Positions 8,625 through 15,766 are shown, counted from the stretch's first letter. The stretch: 48,384 nucleotides of DNA from Campylobacterota bacterium (GCA_011048515.1 DSDW01000135.1:1-48384); one strand, 5' to 3'. Notes: generated by a model from the sequence alone, not told the origin. Translations and numbers: made by a program.

Positions 8625-9029
8625 TTACTTTCTATCTCTCAGTAGATCACGTATTTCAGTAAGTAGTACTTCCTGAGCTGTGGGTTCCGGTGGAGCCGTT
8701 GGTGCTTCTTCCTCTTTTCGCTTAAGCGAGTTGATCGCTTTAACGGCGATAAAAACAGCGATGGCGATGATCGTAAAATCTATCACTGTCTGAATAAACT
8801 TGCCGTAGCCGATGACGACAGCCGGAATGTCTCCTGAAGCTGCTTTGACAGTGAAAGCCAAATTGGAGAAATCGACTCCGCCTAAAAGCACTCCGATCGG
8901 AGGCATGATCACATCGGCTACGAAGGATGAAACAATTTTACCAAACGCAGTACCGATGATAATACCGATGGCCATATCGATAACATTGCCTTTTACGGCA
9001 AACTCTTTAAATTCCTTGATAACACCCAT
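8625..9029 (-). CDS. mscL: Large-conductance mechanosensitive channel MscL
   Basis: A 134-residue inner-membrane channel that opens under hypo-osmotic stress. It has the canonical start [16 protein letters not shown] and pore helix [17 protein letters not shown] second membrane helix lies at about 75-100, followed by the C-terminal bundle ending E-I-R-D-L-L-R. Full length. The next gene on this strand, the GlsB-like gene, ends 46 nt upstream, so the two stress-related membrane genes may be co-transcribed. Confidence 0.96.
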   Translation of the reverse strand: MGVIKEFKEFAVKGNVIDMAIGIIIGTAFGKIVSSFVADVIMPPIGVLLGGVDFSNLAFTVKAASGDIPAVVIGYGKFIQTVIDFTIIAIAVFIAVKAINSLKRKEEEAPTAPPEPTAQEVLLTEIRDLLRDRK

Positions 9030-9075
9030 GGTAAGTCCCTCTTTTTAAATTAGTAATCTTTTAACAGCTACTCGG

Positions 9076-9327
9076 CTAGGCCTTCTTGAGTATGCTGATG
9101 ATATAGATCAAAAACACAGCACCGATAACGGCCATAACGATAGCGCCCAATAATCCGCCTGTCGTTATGCCGAGCAAACCAAATAGATAGCCGCCCAGCA
9201 CTGCACCGACTATCCCTACGATCATATTGCCTATGAGACCAAATCCTCTTCCCTTTACTATGAGGCCGGCAAGCCAGCCTACCAGCGCACCGACTGCTAA
9301 AAATATGATTAAGCTAATGATATCCAT
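9076..9327 (-). CDS. GlsB/YeaQ/YmgE family (transglycosylase-associated) membrane protein
   Basis: An 83-residue, very hydrophobic, glycine-rich protein with three predicted membrane segments. It carries the family pattern L-V-G-W-L-A-G-L-I-V-K-G-R-G-F-G-L-I-G-N, then V-G-I-V-G-A-V-L-G-G. Family members are often stress induced; the molecular role is unknown. It lies upstream of mscL on the same strand. Confidence 0.9.
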   Translation of the reverse strand: MDIISLIIFLAVGALVGWLAGLIVKGRGFGLIGNMIVGIVGAVLGGYLFGLLGITTGGLLGAIVMAVIGAVFLIYIISILKKA

Positions 9328-9420
9328 GTTGACTCCTGTGTTGTTTTTTTATCTGTTATTACGTTTAAGTTATAACTTATGATTAAATATTATGATACCA
9401 TAAAATTTTACATCCCATGT

Positions 9421-9456
9421 ATCGGTGGAGTTTAACATCCTTGTAAACGTAATATA
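9421..9456 (+). repeat. Short intergenic repeat, copy 1
   Basis: TCGGTGGAGTTTAACATCCT then TGTAAACGTAATATA. A similar stretch lies at 9930-9966 (TCGGTGGGTTTAACCTCTTT then GCAAACTTAACATA), and a shorter match (CTGGAGTTTAACATCACTG) at 12282-12300. All are intergenic. The rest of 9328-9622 holds no gene. Confidence 0.5.
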
Positions 9457-9622
9457 TCATATGAATTCTCACGCAAAACAAGAGAACCTTAAAATGGTCA
9501 TACATTGAATACACGACTCGCTTATAACTTTTAAATTTTATTTGCAATTAATTTTTATTATGTAAAGATAGTTAGTGAGGTTGCGTTTTAAACGCCAGTG
9601 TTTTTGTGAAAAAGGACAATAG

Positions 9623-9871
9623 ATGAAGTTCAATACAAGAAGAGATTTTTTTAAATCCTTAACTGCTCTAGGCCTAATGAGCTTTGTGACAACCGCGGCT
9701 TATGCAAAAGGTTCAAAAGAGCTGTTTGAATATCAAGAGACCCCCAAAGACGGTAAAAGATGTAAAGAGTGTATGCACTTTCTTCCTGAAACAAATGAAT
9801 GTAAAGTGATTGAAGGTTCAATAACTCCGGAGGGGTGGTGCAGTTTGTATATCGAGGCTAAAACTGAGTAG
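9623..9871 (+). CDS. High-potential iron-sulfur protein (HiPIP) with Tat signal
   Basis: An 82-residue periplasmic electron carrier. The N-terminus T-R-R-D-F-F-K-S-L is a twin-arginine signal, cleaved near A-Y-A-K, so the protein is exported folded with its cofactor. Four cysteines at 47, 50, 60 and 73, in C-K-E-C...C...G-W-C, match the 4Fe-4S ligand pattern of HiPIPs. HiPIPs carry electrons to terminal oxidases or reaction centres in the periplasm. The start ATG 9623 has AAGGA 6 nt upstream. It stands alone between AT-rich spacers. Confidence 0.88.
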   Translation: MKFNTRRDFFKSLTALGLMSFVTTAAYAKGSKELFEYQETPKDGKRCKECMHFLPETNECKVIEGSITPEGWCSLYIEAKTE

Positions 9872-9929
9872 AAAAGAGCTCAGGAAGTCATCTTTGACAT
9901 TCCTGTCTCACTCCGTTCTATATCTTCTG

Positions 9930-9966
9930 ATTCGGTGGGTTTAACCTCTTTGCAAACTTAACATAC
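9930..9966 (+). repeat. Short intergenic repeat, copy 2
   Basis: Second copy of the repeat at 9421-9456, same orientation, about 75 percent identical by eye. It lies between the HiPIP and dodecin genes. Confidence 0.45.
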
Positions 9967-10093
9967 CAAAAAAACTTTATGCTGACGCTAATAAAATTAT
10001 ATTAATATTAAAACATTAATAAAAATTAAATTATTTGTAAATTAAAAGTAATAAGAGTATACTAAAAAACAAATTATTATAAAAGGAGTTATT

Positions 10094-10297
10094 ATGTCAA
10101 AAGTAGTTAAAGTAATCGAGATAATGGCAGAATCGAAAGAAAGCTGGGAGGACGCAGCGATGAATGCAATAAAAGAGGCATCCAGTACCGTTGATAATAT
10201 AAAATCTATTAACATATCCAATATGAGTGCCAAAGTTGATAAAAATAAGATCGTGAGATATCGCATCAATGCACAGATCTCTTTTGATGTCAATTAG
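10094..10297 (+). CDS. Dodecin family flavin-binding protein
   Basis: A 67-residue protein matching dodecins over its full length: V-V-K-V-I-E-I at the start, then S-K-E-S-W-E-D-A-A-M-N-A-I-K-E-A and a C-terminal R-Y-R-I-N-A-Q-I-S-F-D. Dodecins form hollow dodecamers that store flavin pairs stacked on a tryptophan (here in E-S-W-E-D). ATG 10094 with AAAGGAG upstream. The following coiled-coil gene starts 39 nt downstream and is probably co-transcribed. Confidence 0.92.
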   Translation: MSKVVKVIEIMAESKESWEDAAMNAIKEASSTVDNIKSINISNMSAKVDKNKIVRYRINAQISFDVN

Positions 10298-10336
10298 CAG
10301 TGTAATTATTCCAGATTATTAACGAGGAGAAGAATC

Positions 10337-10624
10337 ATGGGCATGAAGGAAGCATACGAACAGAAATTGCAGGCAAAATTAGATGAGTGGAGTGCGGATA
10401 TCGACAAACTCAAGGCAAAAGCTGACAGTGCAGAAGCCAATCTACAACTTGAATACTACAAGAAAATCGAGGAACTGCGTTCTATGCAGGAAACTGCTGC
10501 CGATAAACTTATCGAGCTAAAGGATGCTGGTGACGATACTTGGGAGGATATTAAGGCTGGTGTTGAGAGTACGTGGGACTCTCTTGGCAATGCATTGAAT
10601 TCATTTGCTTCGAGATTCAAGTAA
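10337..10624 (+). CDS. Small coiled-coil protein, probably stress related
   Basis: A 95-residue, highly charged, almost entirely helical protein: heptad-rich coiled coil over 5-75, then W-D-S-L-G-N-A-L-N-S-F-A-S-R-F-K. No signal or membrane segment. It resembles short bacterial coiled-coil stress proteins that stabilise other proteins or DNA, but no exact family is recognised. AGGAGA at the start and a 39-nt gap to dodecin suggest an operon. Confidence 0.8.
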   Translation: MGMKEAYEQKLQAKLDEWSADIDKLKAKADSAEANLQLEYYKKIEELRSMQETAADKLIELKDAGDDTWEDIKAGVESTWDSLGNALNSFASRFK

Positions 10625-10657
10625 ATATCATACTTGATTGATCGCAAGTTTTGTTTT

Positions 10658-10686
10658 CTCATTCTCATCGAGAAGATGAGAACGAG
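10658..10686 (+). terminator. Hairpin after the dodecin/coiled-coil unit
   Basis: CTCATTCTCATC (10658-10669) pairs with GATGAGAACGAG (10675-10686) around a 5-nt loop, with one G-U pair. No strong T tract follows, so termination is inferred from position. Confidence 0.45.
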
Positions 10687-10794
10687 TCATGGTTACGCTT
10701 ACACTTACTTCCTGGGAATCAGCTGTCAAATTCATCCATGCTTACTGCCGGTAGAGTTTTGAAAGTGATACCCAGGTGTCTACTTAATAAGGGT

Positions 10795-11469
10795 TCAATT
10801 GCTTGTATTGCCAAAGAAGCCATAAAAATAATAATAGAGTTGTCTCTCTTCGGTGCTATTGTTTTCCGGACCTTCGATCTGTAAAATAAAACGTTTAAAA
10901 TGATCATCACAGTGTGTTCCATCCCCCTGAATGATCAGTCTGTAACTCACCCCTGCGACCATATCGGGAGCAAAAATACCTGTGCCGTTGAGATCGTTCT
11001 CTATTTGTAGTTCTTTGTAGAGTGTGACACAGGATTCTTTTTTTTGTTCCAGATTGGTATCCATGCTTACTGAGGTTCCTTTTTCGGGAATTGACAAAAT
11101 CAATGAACCGACTCTCTTGTTGTTTTCCCGAAAATCGAATCTCCAATGTTGGTCGGATAGGGAGATCGAAATCTTATACTGGTCGGAGAATAGATTGTTC
11201 TCTTCCTGTGTATCGGGTCTATTGACACAAAATCCGGCCGTTTCTGCGCCTGGGCAGTTTGCATAGACTCTCTCCGGAAATTTGAGAGAGTGTATGAGGG
11301 TTTTTAAATTTTCTTTCGGTACGGTGACAGGTTTATTCCACGTCCCCGGTTCTACGCAGCAGGCACTGCTGTGTGCTTGTGTTGGGGATATGATCATCAA
11401 TAAAACAACAACTGCAATCGACATCACGCAGCTGTAGAGATAGCTGGTTTTCTTTTCTAAAATACCCAT
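10795..11469 (-). CDS. Secreted protein of unknown function
   Basis: A 224-residue protein with a signal peptide (hydrophobic V-M-S-I-A-V-V-V-L-L-M-I-I-S, cleavage near S-P-T-Q-A-H). The mature part starts with two adjacent cysteines (S-A-C-C-V-E-P-G-T-W) and has four more (N-C-P, F-C-V, S-C-V, H-C-D), suggesting a disulfide-stabilised beta-rich periplasmic domain. It ends in an odd tyrosine-rich stretch (Y-Y-Y-F-Y-G-F-F). Start ATG 11469 with AGGAGG 8 nt upstream. No family is recognised, and no operon partner is visible. 11470-11674 holds nothing I can support. Confidence 0.7.
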   Translation of the reverse strand: MGILEKKTSYLYSCVMSIAVVVLLMIISPTQAHSSACCVEPGTWNKPVTVPKENLKTLIHSLKFPERVYANCPGAETAGFCVNRPDTQEENNLFSDQYKISISLSDQHWRFDFRENNKRVGSLILSIPEKGTSVSMDTNLEQKKESCVTLYKELQIENDLNGTGIFAPDMVAGVSYRLIIQGDGTHCDDHFKRFILQIEGPENNSTEERQLYYYFYGFFGNTSN

Positions 11470-11674
11470 GTGACTTTCCTCCTCGTATAATGTGGATCTT
11501 TGGGTTCGTATCTTGGATATCAGCTTCTTCCTATCAGATATTGTAGCTTTTTTGGATTGAATGTTTCACTCTGTTTTAGAGTTCTTCTCTTTATTCCGGG
11601 GAATGGTGGAACGAGCAGGGAGATCCTTTGGATCTGGATGCAGATCGATACAAACGAATTTTCTATACAGAGAT

Positions 11675-12217
11675 CTACAGACTATCCGGGAGCTTTGAGC
11701 GCATCATTTCCCTTCTATCCAGCTTTCGCCCATCCACGATGAAGGTACCGTCACCGACGGCGTGAAGGGTGCGTTTCTCTTTGCGTGTGCTGTTGTAGTA
11801 AGCGGCGACGCCTTCAAGCACAACGATATTGTGCTTTTTGATGATGTCGGTCACTTTGCATTCTATGTTTGCCAGGCATTCTTTGATGAGGGGCGCTTTG
11901 ACATATTTTCCCTTCACCGGGGTCAGAGTGAACGTTTCAAATTTGTCCGTCTCTTTGCCTGAACAGGTCCCGATCCCAATGACTTTATCAAGCATGTCAA
12001 CCGTGGGGATCGCGATGACGCACTCTCTCTTTTTCTCAAGAGCGGCGAATGAATGGTTCCACGGGCCTGTGGTGATGGCGAAGATCGGAGTAAAGTCCAT
12101 CACCATAGTCCAAGAGATGGTCATGATGTTGTGCTTTTTCCCGTCGTCGGTGGTGACGAGCACGACCGGACCAGGTTCCATCAGAGTGAACGCTTTGTTC
12201 ATCTGCATTTCTTCCAT
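11675..12217 (-). CDS. Flavin reductase-like FMN-binding protein
   Basis: A 180-residue protein of the split-barrel flavoprotein family: P-G-P-V-V-L-V-T-T-D-D-G near the start, then N-I-M-T-I-S-W-T-M-V and F-A-I-T-T-G-P-W-N-H-S as the FMN-binding core. Such proteins reduce flavins with NAD(P)H or act as flavin-dependent oxidoreductases. The start ATG 12217 has AGGAGG 6 nt upstream. It stands alone next to the distal end of the integron array. Confidence 0.85.
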   Translation of the reverse strand: MEEMQMNKAFTLMEPGPVVLVTTDDGKKHNIMTISWTMVMDFTPIFAITTGPWNHSFAALEKKRECVIAIPTVDMLDKVIGIGTCSGKETDKFETFTLTPVKGKYVKAPLIKECLANIECKVTDIIKKHNIVVLEGVAAYYNSTRKEKRTLHAVGDGTFIVDGRKLDRREMMRSKLPDSL

Positions 12218-12351
12218 GGCAACCCTCCTGCTTTAGCGGATGCTACATTATAACGTAATGGTATAGAGATAGCAGCTGTCGCTGGAGTTTAACATCACTG
12301 ATAATTAGCAGTCGGTATACACTTTGTATGAGGAGATAGGGAGCGAGGGGG

Positions 12352-12397
12352 AAAAGCCGCCTGCGGGTTTTTGATTGGTCTGCTCTGATTTATTATA
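12352..12397 (-). repeat. Truncated terminal attC site (end of the cassette array)
   Basis: Reading leftward, the R double-prime side and loop (GACCAATCAAAAACCCGCAG) match attC at 14254-14325. The other half, with R-prime (GTTATGT), is missing. The core AAC has decayed to AAT. It follows directly after the zinc-ribbon cassette gene and marks the array end. 12218-12351 holds no gene. Confidence 0.7.
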
Positions 12398-12399
12398 GC

Positions 12400-12843
12400 C
12401 TATGGAAACGGTGGTTCTCCCAAGACCAAGGGCTTATATAGGAGCGCATATGCTGTATAAATTATGATCGTCGGAATAGCGATCAAGGCAAGTACGGCAC
12501 CGACTTTCGTCATATCCCCGCGACAATAGCTTTCATCGGCTTCTCGTAAAGGTGAAAGGAATGCAACCGACATAAAAAAGGCGATCATCAATACAACGGC
12601 TCCAAGTAAGGAAAAAACGAAATTTTGAAAAACTTGGAATAGTGCTATGGTAAAAAGAAAAAAGAGGCCGATAAGTACTAGATCGCTGTGTAACAGCAAA
12701 TCAATAAAAAGCCATCGGCTTTTCTTGATATTTTTTCCGCAATTGGTGCACTGGAAGCAGCGGCCATTTTTGTATTTCGATTTGCCAAAGAATATCCATT
12801 GATATGGAATTGTCTTTTCTTTACATCCTGGGCATTCTTTCAC
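12400..12843 (-). CDS. Integron cassette: zinc-ribbon membrane protein of unknown function
   Basis: A 147-residue protein from GTG 12843. The open frame extends to 12969, but that part is the upstream attC and the previous gene's end, so the GTG after AAGGA is the better start. The N-terminus holds a zinc ribbon of two C-x2-C pairs (C-P-G-C, then C-F-Q-C-T-N-C-G-K). Three or four membrane segments follow, with E-A-D-E-S-Y-C-R-G-D in a loop. Small zinc-ribbon membrane proteins are frequent orphan cassette products. Function unknown. Confidence 0.72.
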   Translation of the reverse strand: MKECPGCKEKTIPYQWIFFGKSKYKNGRCFQCTNCGKNIKKSRWLFIDLLLHSDLVLIGLFFLFTIALFQVFQNFVFSLLGAVVLMIAFFMSVAFLSPLREADESYCRGDMTKVGAVLALIAIPTIIIYTAYALLYKPLVLGEPPFP

Positions 12844-12857
12844 TTTTGTCCTTGTCG

Positions 12858-12926
12858 CTATAACGGTTGAGTTGAGAAATATTTGAGCCGCAGGGTCGAA
12901 TATTTCTCTCCAAGGTTTTGTTATAC
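12858..12926 (-). repeat. attC recombination site between the DUF3995 and zinc-ribbon cassettes
   Basis: Reading leftward: GTATAAC (core), then TTGGAGAGAAATATT, loop CGACCCTGCGGCTCA, AATATTTCTCAACTC and GTTATAG (core). The arms pair as in other attC sites here. The stop codon TAA of the DUF3995 gene (12921-12923) lies inside the core, and the next gene starts 15 nt beyond the other core. Confidence 0.8.
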
Positions 12927-13343
12927 CCTGTATGCCAAAATGGCAAATATAACACCTAATATCAAACACAATGGTGAAAAATATTTTGTACCATAAATTG
13001 CAAACTCTGTATCTTTTATTTTTTTGAAAAACCCAACAGCATTGAACTCACCTATTGCCCTTAATATAAAAATAGTAGATAAAAATATTCCACTATATAA
13101 ATAAAGATTACGATTTCCATTGACCGTAAAATCATAAAACTGTAAAGCATATGCAACATATGCAAAACTCATCAAAACAATACCAACTAAGAATGTTAAT
13201 GTTTTACTTGGATTTAATAATAATTTTCCATCTTTAGTCGGCAGGGCTTTATCTAAACCAATTTTTCCGCCGAAAGCCCAATAAATATGAAATAACCCTA
13301 TAAGGATTAATGTGAAAATTGTAATGATTGCTATAAAATCCAT
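12921..13343 (-). CDS. Integron cassette: DUF3995 family membrane protein
   Basis: A 140-residue protein with four predicted membrane helices (about 3-22, 48-72, 80-100, 118-138). The start I-G-L-F-H-I-Y-W-A-F-G-G is typical of DUF3995, a family common in cassettes and other accessory DNA. Function unknown. The start ATG 13343 uses an AAAGGAAC site that borders a half attC remnant (13350-13378). The stop codon lies in the next attC. Confidence 0.85.
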   Translation of the reverse strand: MDFIAIITIFTLILIGLFHIYWAFGGKIGLDKALPTKDGKLLLNPSKTLTFLVGIVLMSFAYVAYALQFYDFTVNGNRNLYLYSGIFLSTIFILRAIGEFNAVGFFKKIKDTEFAIYGTKYFSPLCLILGVIFAILAYRV

Positions 13344-13349
13344 TTTGTT

Positions 13350-13378
13350 CCTTTATTGGCTCCTCTGATTTGTTAGGA
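13350..13378 (-). repeat. Half attC remnant
   Basis: Leftward CCTAACAAATCAGAGGAGCC then AATAAAGG matches one arm of the local attC sites. The other arm is absent, and the DUF3995 start follows at once. This points to a deletion or an empty cassette upstream of that gene. Confidence 0.65.
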
Positions 13379-13395
13379 ATTGGGTTGTCTATAAC

Positions 13396-13461
13396 TTATA
13401 ACGTTTAAAATGATCTAATTGCTCGCAGGGTAACTTATTTCTCTCCAATGATTTCTTAGAT
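13396..13461 (-). repeat. attC site with a decayed core, after the 252-residue cassette gene
   Basis: Leftward: AAGAAATCATTGGAGAGAAA, TAAGTTACCCTGCGAGCAAT, TAGATCATTTTAAACGTTAT. The R-prime core GTTATAA is intact, but the invariant AAC of R double-prime reads AAG. Confidence 0.7.
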
Positions 13462-13475
13462 TCAATCTTTATTTC

Positions 13476-14234
13476 CTACCTTTGATTTTGCAAGTTTTTT
13501 TTCTCGTCCCACCTCTCCGGAGACTGTGAAAGCAGTTGCGATATTCGCTCGCCAAATCGTTGGATCGACGCATTTCTAACCAAGCCATATCGATTCACCA
13601 TAAATGGGATTATAGCAACTACTGAACCCTGGCTGTTCACACCCCAAAATAGATCCTGATCATCGATGACTTCGTGAGTTAAATCGGCCCCCTCATCATA
13701 AAAGGCAGACTGAAACTCTTTGATGTAGGTTTTTCCCAAGCACAATACCAGCTTCGGCGCAGCCTGCGCTGTCCACTTCCGTATTTGAGGGAATCGGAAC
13801 GCCGAACACCATTCAAGGTAATCAGCTTTGCTCTGGAAGCCTGTGATAGTTGAAAAGTTATCGTGCCACTGCGCATGACTGGTATCTTTGAACCCGATCG
13901 GGTAGAGATTCATTTTAAAGTAACCACGTCTACCATCAACAAACGGCTGAACATGCTCTGCGAACCTTTTGTACTCTGATGTGGAACCGCCGTCGATCAC
14001 GGAAAGTATCTTCATAACTTGCCAGTTAAAGATGTAGGCAAGGTTTTCCTTCCAGTCGGTATACCCTCTTGGCGGGTGATTCACATCCTCTTCCATATGG
14101 GTCGTCAGTGACTCTGGAGTATGTCCGCCACCCCATTCTATGCCGCAAACCCAAATTGCCGGACTCCCAATATTTCCACCGTCACAGCCAGAGTATCGCA
14201 GTCCCCACTTTTCAAAGTCTCTCGATACTTCCAT
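13476..14234 (-). CDS. Integron cassette: unknown soluble protein, possibly UDG-fold
   Basis: A 252-residue soluble protein. It has I-W-V-C-G-I-E-W-G-G-G near 27-37, K-M-N-L-Y-P-I-G-F near 107-115, P-K-L-V-L-C-L-G-K near 160 and V-V-A-I-I-P-F-M-V-N-R-Y-G near 206. This order (strand-GIxWGG, NLxP, P-LVLCLG, strand) loosely resembles the uracil-DNA glycosylase superfamily fold, but the His-Pro-Ser motif is absent; treat this as a guess. ATG 14234 with GGAGACAG upstream. It is the largest gene of the array, and its stop is 15 nt before a decayed attC. Confidence 0.72.
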   Translation of the reverse strand: MEVSRDFEKWGLRYSGCDGGNIGSPAIWVCGIEWGGGHTPESLTTHMEEDVNHPPRGYTDWKENLAYIFNWQVMKILSVIDGGSTSEYKRFAEHVQPFVDGRRGYFKMNLYPIGFKDTSHAQWHDNFSTITGFQSKADYLEWCSAFRFPQIRKWTAQAAPKLVLCLGKTYIKEFQSAFYDEGADLTHEVIDDQDLFWGVNSQGSVVAIIPFMVNRYGLVRNASIQRFGERISQLLSQSPERWDEKKNLQNQR

Positions 14235-14253
14235 TCTGTCTCCATTGTGGTAC

Positions 14254-14325
14254 TACTAACGTTTAAAATGAGCAATCAAAAAGCCGCACGCGGGTTTTTG
14301 ATTGGTCTCCTCTGATTTGTTATGT
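14254..14325 (-). repeat. attC recombination site after the 67-residue cassette gene
   Basis: Leftward: ACATAACAAATCAGAGGAGA, CCAATCAAAAACCCGCGTGC, GGCTTTTTGATTGCTCATTT, TAAACGTTAGTA. Both cores (ATAAC, GTTAG) and the arms (CAATCAAAAA / TTTTTGATTG) are intact. Confidence 0.85.
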
Positions 14326-14328
14326 GTA

Positions 14329-14532
14329 CTACTGAGAAAGTTTCAGATACGCAATTACTAAGCCGCATACGGTAAATACTGAAGTCCAGATCCACTTCCA
14401 ATGAACTACATAAAAATCAGCAAATGTATGTGCTGTTTTCGATGTCCAATGACGTTTGTAGCGAATACCAGGCAAAACACCTTCAAGGTAATACTCTTCA
14501 CCGATCCACCATTTTTTAATTTTCTCTAGCAC
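14329..14532 (-). CDS. Integron cassette: small single-pass membrane protein
   Basis: A 67-residue protein from GTG 14532: Trp-rich N-terminus (K-K-W-W-I-G-E-E-Y-Y) and one C-terminal membrane helix (I-W-T-S-V-F-T-V-C-G-L-V-I-A-Y-L). The cassette is about 312 bp, flanked by two good attC sites, which supports it as a real gene despite its size. Function unknown. Confidence 0.6.
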   Translation of the reverse strand: MLEKIKKWWIGEEYYLEGVLPGIRYKRHWTSKTAHTFADFYVVHWKWIWTSVFTVCGLVIAYLKLSQ

Positions 14533-14565
14533 TCTTACCCTTTATACAACTTGGAAATACTTGGC

Positions 14566-14634
14566 ACATAACGTTTAAAATGAGCCAATAAATTGCCAGC
14601 AGGGTAATTTATTGGCTCCACTGATTTGTTATGT
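14566..14634 (-). repeat. attC recombination site after the 62-residue cassette gene
   Basis: Leftward: ACATAACAAATCAGTGGAGC, CAATAAATTACCCTGCTGGC, AATTTATTGGCTCATTTTAA, ACGTTATGT. The arms GAGCCAATAAATT / AATTTATTGGCTC are perfectly inverted (13 bp). Nearly identical to the site at 14892-14960. Confidence 0.9.
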
Positions 14635-14677
14635 ACTTCTCAGTATTATTCAAAGCAAAATAATTTTATGAGCATTA

Positions 14678-14866
14678 TTAATTATTTTTATTGCTGTTTC
14701 TGTTATATTCCATATAAAGTAAAATCAAAGCCCAAGGAATTCCACCCAACAATACACCAGTAGGAGGGAATATAGCATAAGGTAAACTCAAAGCCCAAAT
14801 AATTACTCTTTGTTTTGTATTTAGCCCCACATACCAATTATTTAATTTTTGAAACTTTTCTTTCAT
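14678..14866 (-). CDS. Integron cassette: small two-pass membrane protein
   Basis: A 62-residue protein with two hydrophobic segments (V-I-I-W-A-L-S-L-P-Y-A-I-F and V-L-L-G-G-I-P-W-A-L-I-L-L-Y) and a polar tail. ATG 14866 with AGGAG 7 nt upstream. It sits alone in a cassette of about 326 bp. Function unknown. Confidence 0.68.
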   Translation of the reverse strand: MKEKFQKLNNWYVGLNTKQRVIIWALSLPYAIFPPTGVLLGGIPWALILLYMEYNRNSNKNN

Positions 14867-14891
14867 TTTTAACTCCTATTTAATTTTTTAT

Positions 14892-14960
14892 ACATAACGG
14901 TTAAAATGAGCCAATAAATTGCCAGCAGGGTAATTTATTGGCTCCACTGATTTGTTAGCC
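14892..14960 (-). repeat. attC recombination site after the first cassette gene
   Basis: Leftward: GGCTAACAAATCAGTGGAGC, CAATAAATTACCCTGCTGGC, AATTTATTGGCTCATTTTAA, CCGTTATGT. The same perfect 13-bp arms as the site at 14566-14634. The TAG stop of the first cassette gene touches the core. Confidence 0.9.
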
Positions 14961-15661
14961 TAGATGACTAACATCCTTGACTTTTTTGTTCTTACTGTTG
15001 CCATTCCTTCACAAGCTGGAATTGTAAGCACGCCAAATTTATACGACAATGTTCCTTGATACCTGTCACCCAATGGTATTGTTCCTATTAGTTTAATAAC
15101 AAAGCGACCAATTTTTTCTCCAACACTCGTATTTTGCTCAAATATTGTATCCATGCTTAATGTCACCATGACTATATTGCAAAATACACCTGAACCACCA
15201 CCATTACTCCAAGTCTGCAATAAGTGCATACCACTGAATGATGTACCTAAGTACTGATATGTAAAAGTACCTTCTTCGTATGATGATGTAATCAATGGGT
15301 AGCTATCTTTAGAATCCTTAACTGCAACTTCTCCGAAATAACGATTGCTCTTATTTGAGTCAGTGATATTCACGGCTACAACTTGATTTCCACTATCACT
15401 CAACCAGCCAATGAGGTCTTCAATAATTCTAGGGTTAATAAATTCATTGTTTATAAATGAATATTTAGAAGAATCAAAGTCCCGTATTAGTTTAGCCTTT
15501 GGAGTTAAGGTAAATATTTTTTTGCCAATGAGACCATGAACGTCATCTCGGAAAAACCCCGCAACTGTCATTATAAGAACAACTACTGGTTCTGGGCTTT
15601 GATCAATTAGAAGCCAAACGATGCAGCCTAAGAAGGCTAGAATGTTTAATGTTTTATACAA
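14960..15661 (-). CDS. First integron cassette: membrane-anchored protein of unknown function
   Basis: A 233-residue protein from TTG 15661, preceded by AAGGAG at a 7-nt distance with an in-frame stop just upstream, so TTG is the probable start. N-terminal hydrophobic segments (L-N-I-L-A-F-L-G-C-I-V-W-L-L-I and V-V-V-L-I-M-T-V-A-G-F-F) precede a soluble, serine- and glycine-rich domain (W-S-N-G-G-G-S-G-V-F). No family is recognised. As the cassette nearest attI it should be the most recently captured and the best transcribed from Pc. Confidence 0.72.
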   Translation of the reverse strand: MYKTLNILAFLGCIVWLLIDQSPEPVVVLIMTVAGFFRDDVHGLIGKKIFTLTPKAKLIRDFDSSKYSFINNEFINPRIIEDLIGWLSDSGNQVVAVNITDSNKSNRYFGEVAVKDSKDSYPLITSSYEEGTFTYQYLGTSFSGMHLLQTWSNGGGSGVFCNIVMVTLSMDTIFEQNTSVGEKIGRFVIKLIGTIPLGDRYQGTLSYKFGVLTIPACEGMATVRTKKSRMLVI

Positions 15662-15679
15662 ATTCTATTCTCCTTGAGA

Positions 15680-15700
15680 GGCTAACTATTTATTAGAGGA
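15680..15700 (-). other. attI-like core site at the integrase-proximal end of the array
   Basis: Leftward, AATAAATA then GTTAGCC: a GTT core at 15680-15686 just before the first cassette gene, where integron cassettes insert. Beyond it, CAATGTCCTCTAT (15707-15719) is matched in inverse by ATAGAGGACAGTG (15901-15913), possible integrase contact sites. The exact attI limits cannot be set by eye. Confidence 0.55.
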
Positions 15701-15737
15701 ACACAATGTCCTCTATCCCCTTTATTGAAGTAGAAGT

Positions 15738-15766
15738 AGTATACAAAAAATGTCTGGCTATTTCAA
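15738..15766 (-). promoter_or_regulatory. Pc cassette promoter
   Basis: On the minus strand, TTGAAA (15761-15766), a 17-nt spacer, and TATACT (15738-15743) form a near-consensus sigma-70 promoter directed into the first cassette, with a start near 15731. Location between intI and attI is that expected of Pc. Confidence 0.7.

Noticed and set aside
10651-10922. Two overlapping short frames on opposite strands (10651-10884 and 10719-10922)
   Set aside because: One starts in the hairpin and both overlap the secreted protein gene; composition is not that of a protein.
11500-11742. Open frame of 80 codons on the + strand
   Set aside because: No ribosome site, no recognisable product, and it runs into the flavin reductase gene antisense.
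12843-12969. N-terminal extension of the zinc-ribbon cassette protein
   Set aside because: These codons are the attC site and the end of the DUF3995 gene; a GTG with AAGGA follows the attC.
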